Source: Paraplanobispora siamensis (GTDB taxonomy: Bacteria; Actinomycetota; Actinomycetes; Streptosporangiales; Streptosporangiaceae). Taken from it: a DNA stretch of 64,000 bases. Below the pieces are notes generated by a model. That model searched no databases and was not told the DNA's origin. It was given only the letters and a program-made list of their open reading frames with translations. Made by a program: the position numbers and the translations under genes. This document shows, piece after piece, positions 42,805-50,607 of the stretch. Within the stretch, counting starts at the first letter, position 1. The number at the start of each line of letters is the position of its first letter. The stretch is from contig NZ_BOOJ01000069.1 in assembly GCF_016863175.1 (NCBI RefSeq), positions 1 through 64,000 of the forward strand, in the 5' to 3' direction.

Positions 42805-44775
42805 TTGTCCTATGCACAACCGCTCAAACCGGGGGATCCCGAAAGGCTCGGCGAGTACGAGATCGTCGGCCGCCTCGGTCAGGGCGGTCAGGGGGTGGTG
42901 TACCTCGGCGTGCGCCCGGCCGCCGGCCCGGAATCGTACGCGGTCAAGCTGCTGCACGATCCTGTGGTGGAGGAGCGGGAGACGTTCCTGCGCGAGGTGG
43001 AGCTGGCCAAGCAGGTGGCCCGGTTCTGCACCGCCCAGGTGATCGAGGCGGGACTGGACGGCGACCGCCCCTACATCGTCAGCGAGTACGTCGACGGCCC
43101 GTCGCTGCACCGCGAGGTCGCCGTCAGCGGCCCCCGGACCGGGGGCGGGCTGGAGCGGCTGGCCATCGGCACGGCGACGGCGCTGGCCGCCATCCACCGC
43201 GCCGGGATCGTGCACCGCGACTTCAAGCCGCAGAACGTCCTGCTGGGCCCCGACGGCCCCAGGGTCATCGACTTCGGCCTGGCCAGGGCGCTGGACGCCG
43301 CGGCCACCCAGAGCGGGCGCGGCGTGGGCACCCCGGCCTACATGGCGCCCGAGCAGGTGGAGGGTGATGCGATCAGCCCGGCCGCCGACGTCTTCTCCTG
43401 GGGCGCGACCATGTGCTTCGCGGCCAACGGCCACGCCCCCTTCGGGCAGGACTCGATCGCGGCCGTCCTGCACCGCATCCTCACCGCCCCGCCGGAGCTG
43501 GGCCACCTCGACGGCTGGCTCGGCGCGCTGGTCGCCGCCTGCCTGAACAAGGACCCCGGCGAACGGCCCACCGGCCAGGAACTGCTGCTGGCGCTGCTCG
43601 ACGACGACGCGAGGTCGGCCGTGCTCAGGTCGTCGCTCGTCTCCATCCGCTCCTCCGCGTTCCCGCCGGTCTCCGGGGCGCCGGGGCCCGGGTCCTCCGC
43701 GCCCGGCCGTACGGGCCCCGCGGGCCCGTCCGGGGGCGCCGACGCCGACGGGTACGACGACCCCTCGTGGGGCGCCTCCGGCGAGCACGCCGTGGTCAGG
43801 ACCCATCCGGGCCGGGCGGCCACCAGGGCGTCGGTCGCGATGTCGGGGTCGCTGCTGGTCAGCGCGGCCGTGCTGGTGGCGGTGCTGGTCCCGGCGCTGA
43901 GCGCGAACCGCGGGCCGCAGACGGACGGGCAGCAGTTCAGGCCGCCGGCGGCGACCGCCCAGCAGACCGCTCCCAGTGCGCAGCCGAGCGACGACGCGGT
44001 GGCCGACGACCGGTCCGACACCTCGGAGCCGACCCGGGGAGAGGCGCCCTCCCGCACGGCCGGGCCCACCGGCGGCGGGCAGACCACGGCCCCGCCTCCC
44101 GCCGGGATCGCGGTGCCCGCGCTGGTGGGACTGGATCGTTCCGCGGCGACACGCGCGATCAAGCGCGCCGGGCTGGTCCCCGGGGCCGTCACCGAGGCCG
44201 ACTCCCGGGAGCCCGTCGGGCGGGTGCTGCGATCCTGGCCGGCGGCGGGGAGCACGGCGCCCAAGGGGAGCACGGTCCGTCTGGAGGTCTCGGGGGGAGT
44301 ACGGGTGCCCCAGGTGGTCGGGCTGCGCAGGAAGGCGGCCGGGGCGGCGCTCACGCAGGCGGGACTGGCCCTGGGCACGGTGACGGCCCGTTGCTCGGAC
44401 CAGCCCAAGGGGCAGGTGCTCTCCAGCACTCCGGCGGGGGGGAAGCGCGTCTCCGCGGGGACCGCGGTCGCGCTGGTCGTCTCCCGCAAGGGCGGGCAGG
44501 TGCCCGCGGTCGTCGGCCTGAGCCAGGCGAAGGCGCGCGACGTGCTGGCCGCCGCGGGCTTCGGGGTGCGGGTGCGGGCGCGTCTGGTCGCCGACGCCTC
44601 GAAGGACGGGGTGGTGCTGCAGCAGAACGTGGCGGCCGGCTCGTGCGCCCGCCAGGGGGTCGCGGTCGTCATCACGGTCGGAGTCAAGGCGCAGACCGGG
44701 CCGGGGGGCGACCCCACCCCCTCGCCGGACCCGACGGACTCCGCCGAGCAGGGGTCCGGCGACGCCTACCCGTGA
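42805..44775 (+). CDS. Membrane Ser/Thr protein kinase with three PASTA domains
   Basis: A 656-residue PknB-like kinase. The kinase domain (about 17-275) has Lys48, HRDFKPQN (Asp139), DFG and GTPAYMAPEQ. A disordered Gly/Pro linker, a transmembrane helix near 345-365, a further Thr/Pro-rich stretch, and three PASTA repeats follow: from 435 (VPALVGLDRSAATRAI), near 500 (VPQVVGLRRKAAGAAL) and near 566 (VPAVVGLSQAKARDVL). PASTA domains bind peptidoglycan or muropeptides. I chose the TTG at 42805, 6 nt after AGGGGAGG, over a GTG at 42775 that lacks spacing. Its kinase domain is closely similar to that of the preceding gene, so the two are probably duplicates. Confidence 0.92.
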   Translation: MSYAQPLKPGDPERLGEYEIVGRLGQGGQGVVYLGVRPAAGPESYAVKLLHDPVVEERETFLREVELAKQVARFCTAQVIEAGLDGDRPYIVSEYVDGPSLHREVAVSGPRTGGGLERLAIGTATALAAIHRAGIVHRDFKPQNVLLGPDGPRVIDFGLARALDAAATQSGRGVGTPAYMAPEQVEGDAISPAADVFSWGATMCFAANGHAPFGQDSIAAVLHRILTAPPELGHLDGWLGALVAACLNKDPGERPTGQELLLALLDDDARSAVLRSSLVSIRSSAFPPVSGAPGPGSSAPGRTGPAGPSGGADADGYDDPSWGASGEHAVVRTHPGRAATRASVAMSGSLLVSAAVLVAVLVPALSANRGPQTDGQQFRPPAATAQQTAPSAQPSDDAVADDRSDTSEPTRGEAPSRTAGPTGGGQTTAPPPAGIAVPALVGLDRSAATRAIKRAGLVPGAVTEADSREPVGRVLRSWPAAGSTAPKGSTVRLEVSGGVRVPQVVGLRRKAAGAALTQAGLALGTVTARCSDQPKGQVLSSTPAGGKRVSAGTAVALVVSRKGGQVPAVVGLSQAKARDVLAAAGFGVRVRARLVADASKDGVVLQQNVAAGSCARQGVAVVITVGVKAQTGPGGDPTPSPDPTDSAEQGSGDAYP

Positions 44776-44828
44776 CCGGGTCCCGGTGCGGTGCCGGGCA
44801 CCGGCGCGCGCCGGTCCCGGGCGGATGG

Positions 44829-45374
44829 TCAGGCTGAGGAGCCGTAGGCGGCCGAGGCGGCGGTCAGCAGGGCCTCCCGGACGACCTCCTCGGGCAGGTC
44901 GCTCGTCTTGACCACGGCGTACTGCAGCGAGCCCACCACCGCCCAGGCGCGCACCCGGCCGGCCGGGCCGGGGTCCGGGCCGGCGAGCCGGGCGTAGATG
45001 CAGTCGCGGAAGGCGCGGATGACCTCGCCGGGGGAGCCGGGCGGGGCGCTGTCGGCGCCGCCGATGTCCTCCATGATCAGTCGGATGATCGTCCGGTGGC
45101 GGACGACGAAGGTGACCAGCGCCTCCAGGAACGCGTGCTCGTCGTCGAACTCGGACTCGATGAGAGCGACGATGTCCTGGGCCGCGGGGGCGAGCAGCTC
45201 GGCGGCCAGCCGGTCCTTGGGGTGGAAGTGGTAGGCGACCGCCGTCTTGGTCAGGCCCACCGCCGAGGCGATGTCGGCCAGCGACGTGGCGGCGTAACCG
45301 CGTTCGGCGAACAGCTGACGGGCGGCGTCGAGGATCCGGCTCCTGGTGTCGTAGCCGGGCTCAAGTGTGGTCAT
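44829..45374 (-). CDS. TetR family regulator of the MMPL gene
   Basis: A 181-residue regulator with a clear helix-turn-helix (RILDAARQLFAERGYAATSLADIASAVGLTKTAVAYHFHPKDRL, about 13-56). It is divergent from an MMPL transporter, and a 24-bp perfect palindrome lies in the 127-bp gap, so it very probably represses itself and the transporter. It is convergent with the PASTA kinase; the gap has small GC-rich hairpins. The ligand is probably a lipid or the transporter substrate. Confidence 0.87.
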   Translation of the reverse strand: MTTLEPGYDTRSRILDAARQLFAERGYAATSLADIASAVGLTKTAVAYHFHPKDRLAAELLAPAAQDIVALIESEFDDEHAFLEALVTFVVRHRTIIRLIMEDIGGADSAPPGSPGEVIRAFRDCIYARLAGPDPGPAGRVRAWAVVGSLQYAVVKTSDLPEEVVREALLTAASAAYGSSA

Positions 45375-45434
45375 CGTCTCATTTCCACGGGGAGCGCGAT
45401 CGACCCGGAATGACGGGTACTAGGCTTTACTCGT

Positions 45435-45458
45435 CGTTCTGTACGGCCGTACAGAACG
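45435..45458. promoter_or_regulatory. 24-bp perfect palindrome, TetR operator
   Basis: A perfect 24-bp palindrome with half-site CGTTCTGTACGG, centred at 45446/45447 between the tetR and MMPL starts (60 bp and 43 bp away). Its size and symmetry fit binding of one or two TetR dimers. Confidence 0.85.
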
Positions 45459-45501
45459 GTGTTACAAACGTATGTCACCGAGTTTAATAGGGGCGGTCAC
45501 C

Positions 45502-47739
45502 ATGTCTGGCCTGTTGGGGCGAATAGGCGGTTGGTGCGCAAGGCACGGCGTGATCGTGCTGTCGGTGTGGATCCTGCTGGCGGCGGGGCTGACCGCGGGG
45601 TCGCTGCTCTTCCCCGGGCCGGTGAGCAACAACGTCTCCATTCCCGGGACCGACGCGCAGCGCGCCCATGACCTCATGAGCGAGGGATTCGGCCCGGGAT
45701 ACGACGCCGGCGGGACGATCCAGCTCGTCCTGTACTCCGGTGACGGCCTTCTGACCACCGAGGCCCGCGAAGAGGCCGTGGAGCAGGCGATGGATGACAT
45801 CCGCCGGCTGCCGCACGTGGCCGAGGTGCTGAGCCCCTACCGGATGGGCGGCATGGCCGCCAACCGGCAGATCGGCATGATCACGGTCAAGCTCGAGGGC
45901 CACGACAACACCAAGCTGGCCGAGACGACCAAGACGATCTCCGCGGCCGCCGAGCCGGTCCGCGCGGCGGGCGTCGAAGCGGTGCCCGCCAACGCCGGGA
46001 CCCCGGCCGACAAGGAGATCAAGACGGGCGCCAGCGAGATCATCGGCGTCGTCTGCGCGATGCTGGTGCTGCTGTTCGCCTTCGGCACGCTGGTGGCCGC
46101 GATGATCCCGATCTTCGCGGCGCTGGTCAGCATCGCGACCGGCCTGGGCGTGATCGGCCTGCTCGGCCACCTCGTGGACGTGCCCAAGCAGGCCTCCATC
46201 ATGGCGACGATGATCGGTCTGGGCGTCGGCATCGACTACGCGCTCTTCCTGCTCAGCAGGCACCGCAAGCTGCTCGCCGACGGCGTGCCCGTGCGCGAGG
46301 CGGTCCGCAGGGTCTCCGCCAGCTCGGGCGGGGCCGTGGTGTTCGCCGGCGGCACGGTGGTCATCGCGCTCAGCGCCCTCATGCTCGCCGGGTTCCCGAT
46401 GCTGCGCACGCTCGGCTGGATCACCGGCATCTCGGTCATCTGCGCGGTCCTCACCTCGGTCACCCTCGTCCCGGCGCTGCTCGGCCTGCTCGGGCACAAG
46501 GTGAACGCGCTGCGCCTGCCGTTCATGGGCAGGCGCGGGAACGACGGCTCCTCGGGCTGGGCCGGACTGGGCAACTGGGTCGCCCGCCGCCCCTGGAGCG
46601 TTCTCGCCCTGAGCGTCGCGGTCCTGGCCGCGCTGGCCGCGCCCGCCCTCGCGCTCAAGCTCGGCCCGCTCGACGACGGCTTCGGCGACCGGGGCACCGA
46701 CTCGCGCCGCGCCTACGAGCTCATCGAGGCCGGGTTCGGGCCGGGCATGAACGGCCCGCTGGTGGTCGTCGCCGAGCTGGAGGAGAAGGTCACCGACCGC
46801 GAGCCCGAGCCCGCCGTACTCCAGGCGCTGAAGGACGGGGTCGGGGACGTCGACGGCGTGCGCTTCGTCGGCGACCCGCTGCTCAACTCCGCGGGCACCG
46901 CGGTGCTGCTGCAGGCCGTCCCCGAGTACGCGCCCAGCGACCCCCGGGCCCTGGACGTGGTCGAGGACGTGCGCGCGCTCCGGATCGAGGGGGCGAGCGT
47001 GCACGTGGGCGGCAAGGTGGCCGGCATGGCCGACGCGGGTGACACGATCGCCGAGCGCACCCCGCTGGTCGTCGGCGTCGTGGTGCTGCTCAGCGCGCTG
47101 CTGCTGCTCCTGGCGTTCCGCTCGCCGATCGTGGCGATCAAGGCCGCCCTGATGAACCTGATCTCGCTCGGCGCCGCCTTCGGGGCGCTCTCGCTGGTCT
47201 TCTCCCTCGGCCTGGGCAGCGGCCTGGTCGGCATGGACCCGCCGGTCGGCGTGGACGACTCCTACCTGAGCACGCTGTTCTTCTCGGTGCCGATCGACAG
47301 CTACATCCCGCTGATGCTCTTCGCGGTGCTGTTCGGCCTGTCGATGGACTACGAGGTGTTCCTGCTGACCGCCGTGCGGCAGTCCTACCTCAAGCACGGT
47401 GACAACAGCAGGGCGGTGGCCGAGGGGCTGGGCACGACCGGCCGGGTCATCACCTCCGCCGCGCTGATCATGGTGTCCGTGTTCGTCGCCTTCATCGCCT
47501 ACCCGGACCCGATGGTCAAGATCTTCGGTGTCGGCCTGGCGGTGGCCATCGCGGTGGACGCCACGATCATCCGGGGCTTCCTGGTCCCGGCCACCATGGT
47601 CCTGCTCGGCCGCTACAACTGGTGGTGCCCCCGCTGGCTGGACCGGATCCTGCCCAACCTCTCCGTCGAGGGTCACGACGAGGAGTCCATGACGGAGGAG
47701 GAGCCCCGCAGGGAGCTCGTCGGCGCCGGCCGTTCCTAG
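45502..47739 (+). CDS. MMPL/RND family transporter
   Basis: A 745-residue membrane protein with the two-half RND layout: helix 1 (HGVIVLSVWILLAAGL), a large extracellular loop, then five helices with GLGVGIDYALFLLSRHRK (proton-relay Asp-Tyr pair), and again in the second half FGLSMDYEVFLLTAVRQ. Length fits short actinobacterial MmpL-type exporters of lipids or drugs. The ATG at 45502 has AGGGGCGG at good spacing and begins right at the cytoplasmic segment; an ATG at 45472 is less likely. It has no partner periplasmic adaptor. Control by the divergent TetR is strongly implied. Confidence 0.92.
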   Translation: MSGLLGRIGGWCARHGVIVLSVWILLAAGLTAGSLLFPGPVSNNVSIPGTDAQRAHDLMSEGFGPGYDAGGTIQLVLYSGDGLLTTEAREEAVEQAMDDIRRLPHVAEVLSPYRMGGMAANRQIGMITVKLEGHDNTKLAETTKTISAAAEPVRAAGVEAVPANAGTPADKEIKTGASEIIGVVCAMLVLLFAFGTLVAAMIPIFAALVSIATGLGVIGLLGHLVDVPKQASIMATMIGLGVGIDYALFLLSRHRKLLADGVPVREAVRRVSASSGGAVVFAGGTVVIALSALMLAGFPMLRTLGWITGISVICAVLTSVTLVPALLGLLGHKVNALRLPFMGRRGNDGSSGWAGLGNWVARRPWSVLALSVAVLAALAAPALALKLGPLDDGFGDRGTDSRRAYELIEAGFGPGMNGPLVVVAELEEKVTDREPEPAVLQALKDGVGDVDGVRFVGDPLLNSAGTAVLLQAVPEYAPSDPRALDVVEDVRALRIEGASVHVGGKVAGMADAGDTIAERTPLVVGVVVLLSALLLLLAFRSPIVAIKAALMNLISLGAAFGALSLVFSLGLGSGLVGMDPPVGVDDSYLSTLFFSVPIDSYIPLMLFAVLFGLSMDYEVFLLTAVRQSYLKHGDNSRAVAEGLGTTGRVITSAALIMVSVFVAFIAYPDPMVKIFGVGLAVAIAVDATIIRGFLVPATMVLLGRYNWWCPRWLDRILPNLSVEGHDEESMTEEEPRRELVGAGRS

Positions 47740-47779
47740 CGGCGCCTGCGGCCCGGCCATCGGCACGTCCCGGAGGAGA

Positions 47780-48883
47780 TCAGTCGAAGACGACGACGCT
47801 GCGGGCCACCGCGCCCTCGCGGACGTGGCGTACGGCCTCGTTGATCTCCTCCAGCGGCACGCGCTCGCTGACCAGGCGGTCGAGGTCGAGACGGCCCCGC
47901 AGATACTGCTCGGCGAGCATCGGCAGGTCCCTGATCGGGGCGGCGTCCCCGCCCTGGGTGCCCATGAGGCGGCGGGAGGCGAACAGCAGGCCGGGTTCGA
48001 GGGTGATCGGGCGGCCCTGGGGCGGGCTGCCCACCATCACGGTCGTGCCGCCGGGCTGGGTCGCGGCGAAGGCGTCGGCCAGCACGCCCGGCACGCCGGT
48101 GACGTCGAAGGCGTAGTCCACCCCGCCCCGGACGACCTCACCGACCTGCCGGGGCAGGTCGGTGGAGAGGATCGCGTGGGTGGCGCCGAACTCGCGGGCC
48201 AGTTTGAGCTTGGGCTCGGCGACGTCGGCGGCGATGATCGTCGTCGCCCCGGCCAGCACCGCGCCCTGCACGACGTTCAGCCCGACGCCGCCGCAGCCGA
48301 CCACCAGGACGCTGGAGCCGGGCGTCACCGCGGCCACGTTCAGCACCGCGCCCACCCCGGTGATCACGCCGCAGGCGAGCAGGCACATGGTGTCGAACGG
48401 CGCGTCCTTGGCGATCTTCACGCACATGGGCTCGTTGACCACGGCGTACTCGGCGAAGGACCCGATGCCGATCATCGTCCGGGCGTCGGCGCCGTCCACC
48501 CTGATCCGGGTGGTGCCGTCGCGCATGGTGCCCATGATGGCGGCCATCCTGGCCGGGCCGGAGCACAGGTGGAAGCGCCCGGCCCCGCAGTTGCGGCACC
48601 GGCCGCAGGCGCCGTTCATCGCGATGATCACATGGTCGCCCGGCCGGACGCCCGTCACCCCCTCGCCGACGCTCTCCACGATCCCGGCGCTCTCGTGGCC
48701 CAGGACGAAGGGGAGCCGGCGCACCACGGGGCTCTTGCCGTCCATGGCCTTGATGTCGGAGCCGCACACGCCGGAGGCCTTGATGCGGACCCGCACCTCA
48801 CCGGGGCCGGGGTCGTCGATCTCGACCTCACGGACCTCCATGGGCCTGTCGAACCCGGTCAGTACGGCCGCACGCATCAACAT
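47780..48883 (-). CDS. Zinc-dependent alcohol dehydrogenase (MDR family)
   Basis: A 367-residue medium-chain dehydrogenase. Catalytic zinc ligands are Cys40 (GVCGSD), His63-Glu64 (GHESAG) and a later Cys in LLACGVITGVG; structural zinc ligands are Cys93, 96, 99 and 107 (CGRCRNCGAGRFHLC). The NAD motif is VGCGGVGLN. The closest family match is the class III/liver-type branch. The ATG at 48883 gives MLMRAAVLTGF; an ATG at 48877 is equally possible, whereas the longer frame to 48943 is unsupported. Operator sites B and C lie in the gap to the divergent ABC binding-protein gene, linking it to the same regulon as the LLM enzymes. Confidence 0.9.
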   Translation of the reverse strand: MLMRAAVLTGFDRPMEVREVEIDDPGPGEVRVRIKASGVCGSDIKAMDGKSPVVRRLPFVLGHESAGIVESVGEGVTGVRPGDHVIIAMNGACGRCRNCGAGRFHLCSGPARMAAIMGTMRDGTTRIRVDGADARTMIGIGSFAEYAVVNEPMCVKIAKDAPFDTMCLLACGVITGVGAVLNVAAVTPGSSVLVVGCGGVGLNVVQGAVLAGATTIIAADVAEPKLKLAREFGATHAILSTDLPRQVGEVVRGGVDYAFDVTGVPGVLADAFAATQPGGTTVMVGSPPQGRPITLEPGLLFASRRLMGTQGGDAAPIRDLPMLAEQYLRGRLDLDRLVSERVPLEEINEAVRHVREGAVARSVVVFD

Positions 48884-48947
48884 CAGTCCGCTCCCGTCGC
48901 GCCGGAGGCCCGGTCCGCTCCGCACGCTAGCCCGGGAGGTCATTTAA

Positions 48948-48965
48948 AGCAAGCAATTGCTTGGT
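48948..48965. promoter_or_regulatory. ACCWAGC-family operator, site B
   Basis: AGCAAGCAATTGCTTGGT, with a perfect 14-bp core palindrome CAAGCAATTGCTTG. It lies 65 bp upstream of the alcohol dehydrogenase start and near the promoter of the divergent Liv-type operon. Confidence 0.78.
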
Positions 48966-48998
48966 AAGCACATGGGTACAACGCTCCCATAACGTCCA

Positions 48999-49053
48999 TT
49001 GACACCCCTGATCGGGCAAACCTACGCTGACCGAAACCAAGCGAGCGCTAGGC
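48999..49053 (+). promoter_or_regulatory. Promoter and ACCWAGC-family operator site C of the Liv-type operon
   Basis: TTGACA (48999-49004) and TACGCT (49023-49028) with an 18-bp spacer form a good housekeeping-type promoter. The operator ACCAAGCGAGCGCTAGGC lies at 49036-49053, directly over the predicted transcription start, which fits repression by a bound TetR-type dimer. The binding-protein start codon is 64 bp further on. Confidence 0.75.
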
Positions 49054-49117
49054 CAAATAACCCTAGGTCAGACAACCGCGACAGGGCATGGCTGTACGGC
49101 ACGGCAGGGAGTGACCC

Positions 49118-50374
49118 ATGGGACGGCAGGCAGTGCGACTCGTCGGCCTGGTGGCCGCGGCGGCGCTGGCCGCGGCGGGCTGCGCGGCCGAGCAGAAGGC
49201 GGCGGGCGGGGGCGGCTCCGGCGAGACGCCCGGGGTGACCGCCACCGCGATCAGGGTGGGCGGGGTGCTCACCAAGACCAGCGCGAGCGGCTACTCCACC
49301 AAGGACGCCGAGATCGGCGCCCGGGCCCGCTTCGAGCGGGCCAACGGCGCGGGCGGCGTGCACGGGCGGAAGATCGAGTTCGTCGGGGCCGAGGACGACA
49401 ACCAGGACGCGGCCAAGGGTGACGCGGCGGCCAAGAAGCTGGTCCAGAAGGACAAGGTCTTCGCGCTGGTCCCGGTGCACGGGCCCAACTTCGGCGGGGC
49501 CGCCTTCCTGGAGCAGCAGGGCGTGCCGTGGTTCGGCTGGGCGACCGGCCCGCAGTGGTGCGGGACCCAGACGGGCTTCGGCTACAACGGCTGCCTGGCC
49601 CCCAAGCCGGGTGCGGGCTCGCAGACCTGGTGGGGCAACCAGATGGCCGAGCTGCTCGGCGGGTCCGAGGGCAAGACGGTCTACGTCCAGACCACCGACT
49701 CCAGTGGCAGCAAGTACGGCGGCAAGACCATCTCCCAGTCCTTCGAGGCCGCCGGATTCAAGATCGTCGGTATCAACTCCGGCCTGCCCGCCGCGGCCCC
49801 GCCGCCCGACTGGCTGCCCTACGTCAACAAGATCATGACCTCGGACGGCGGGAAGGCGCCGGACCTGGTGGTCTCGATCATCGCCGGGACCAAGTTCAAC
49901 GTCGGCCTCTACTCGGCGCTGAAGAAGGCCGGGTACGAGGGCCTGCTGTCCGACGCCACCAGCTACGACGCGGCCATCCTGAAGGACCCGGCCACGGCCC
50001 AGGCGCTGGAGGGCGTGATCGCGGCCCCGATGTTCGAGCCCTTCGAGTCCGACGCGCCCGAGATCGCCCAGCTCAAGGCGGACGTGGAGAAGGTCGCCCC
50101 GGGCACCGTGCTCACCCAGCACCTGGCCATCGGCTACTGGTCGGCGGACATCTTCCTGAAGATCCTGGAGCAGACCGGCAAGGACCTGACCCGGGAGAGG
50201 TTCCTGTCCACCGCCAACGGCTCGTTCACCTACGAGAACGCCGGCTTCGGCAGGATCCAGTACCCCAGGGACCACAACGAGCCCAACGGTTGCGGGGCCC
50301 TGGTCAAGCTGGAGGGCGGCACCTTCAAGGTCGCCAAGAACATGAAGTGCTTCGACAACGTGCCGCTGAAGTAG
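49118..50374 (+). CDS. Branched-chain-type ABC transporter substrate-binding lipoprotein
   Basis: A 418-residue lipoprotein with lipobox AAGC (Cys22) and a Gly-rich spacer. The body is the Leu/Ile/Val-binding (receptor family ligand-binding) fold: IRVGGVLTKTSASG, ARARFERANGAGGVHGRKIEFVGAEDD and a long second lobe. Such proteins bind amino acids but, in catabolic clusters of actinomycetes, also aromatic or terpenoid acids. It opens a three-gene operon with LivHMF and LivG products, although 233 bp separate it from the next gene. The promoter carries operator site C. Confidence 0.9.
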   Translation: MGRQAVRLVGLVAAAALAAAGCAAEQKAAGGGGSGETPGVTATAIRVGGVLTKTSASGYSTKDAEIGARARFERANGAGGVHGRKIEFVGAEDDNQDAAKGDAAAKKLVQKDKVFALVPVHGPNFGGAAFLEQQGVPWFGWATGPQWCGTQTGFGYNGCLAPKPGAGSQTWWGNQMAELLGGSEGKTVYVQTTDSSGSKYGGKTISQSFEAAGFKIVGINSGLPAAAPPPDWLPYVNKIMTSDGGKAPDLVVSIIAGTKFNVGLYSALKKAGYEGLLSDATSYDAAILKDPATAQALEGVIAAPMFEPFESDAPEIAQLKADVEKVAPGTVLTQHLAIGYWSADIFLKILEQTGKDLTRERFLSTANGSFTYENAGFGRIQYPRDHNEPNGCGALVKLEGGTFKVAKNMKCFDNVPLK

Positions 50375-50607
50375 GTCCCGTGCGGGACCGGCGGCCCCGG
50401 CGTGCCGCCCGCGAGCTGGCGGGCCACGTGGGCGGCATGACGCGAGCGGCCGGGGCGGCCCCCCACGCCCCGGCCCTCGCCGTACGGCGGGCGCCGTCCC
50501 CCACCGCGACGCCGCCCGCCGCACCGGCCCCGATCGAGCGGGTCCGGGGCCGGGGACCGGGGGGATCCGGCCGGTGGAACAGGCGCGAACTTTCGGAGTG
50601 AAGACCC

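Noticed and set aside
44778-44828. Terminator between PASTA kinase and TetR genes
   Set aside because: Several short GC hairpins are possible (for example GGTGC/GCACC and CCGGCGCGCGCCGG) but none is long or distinctive enough to call.
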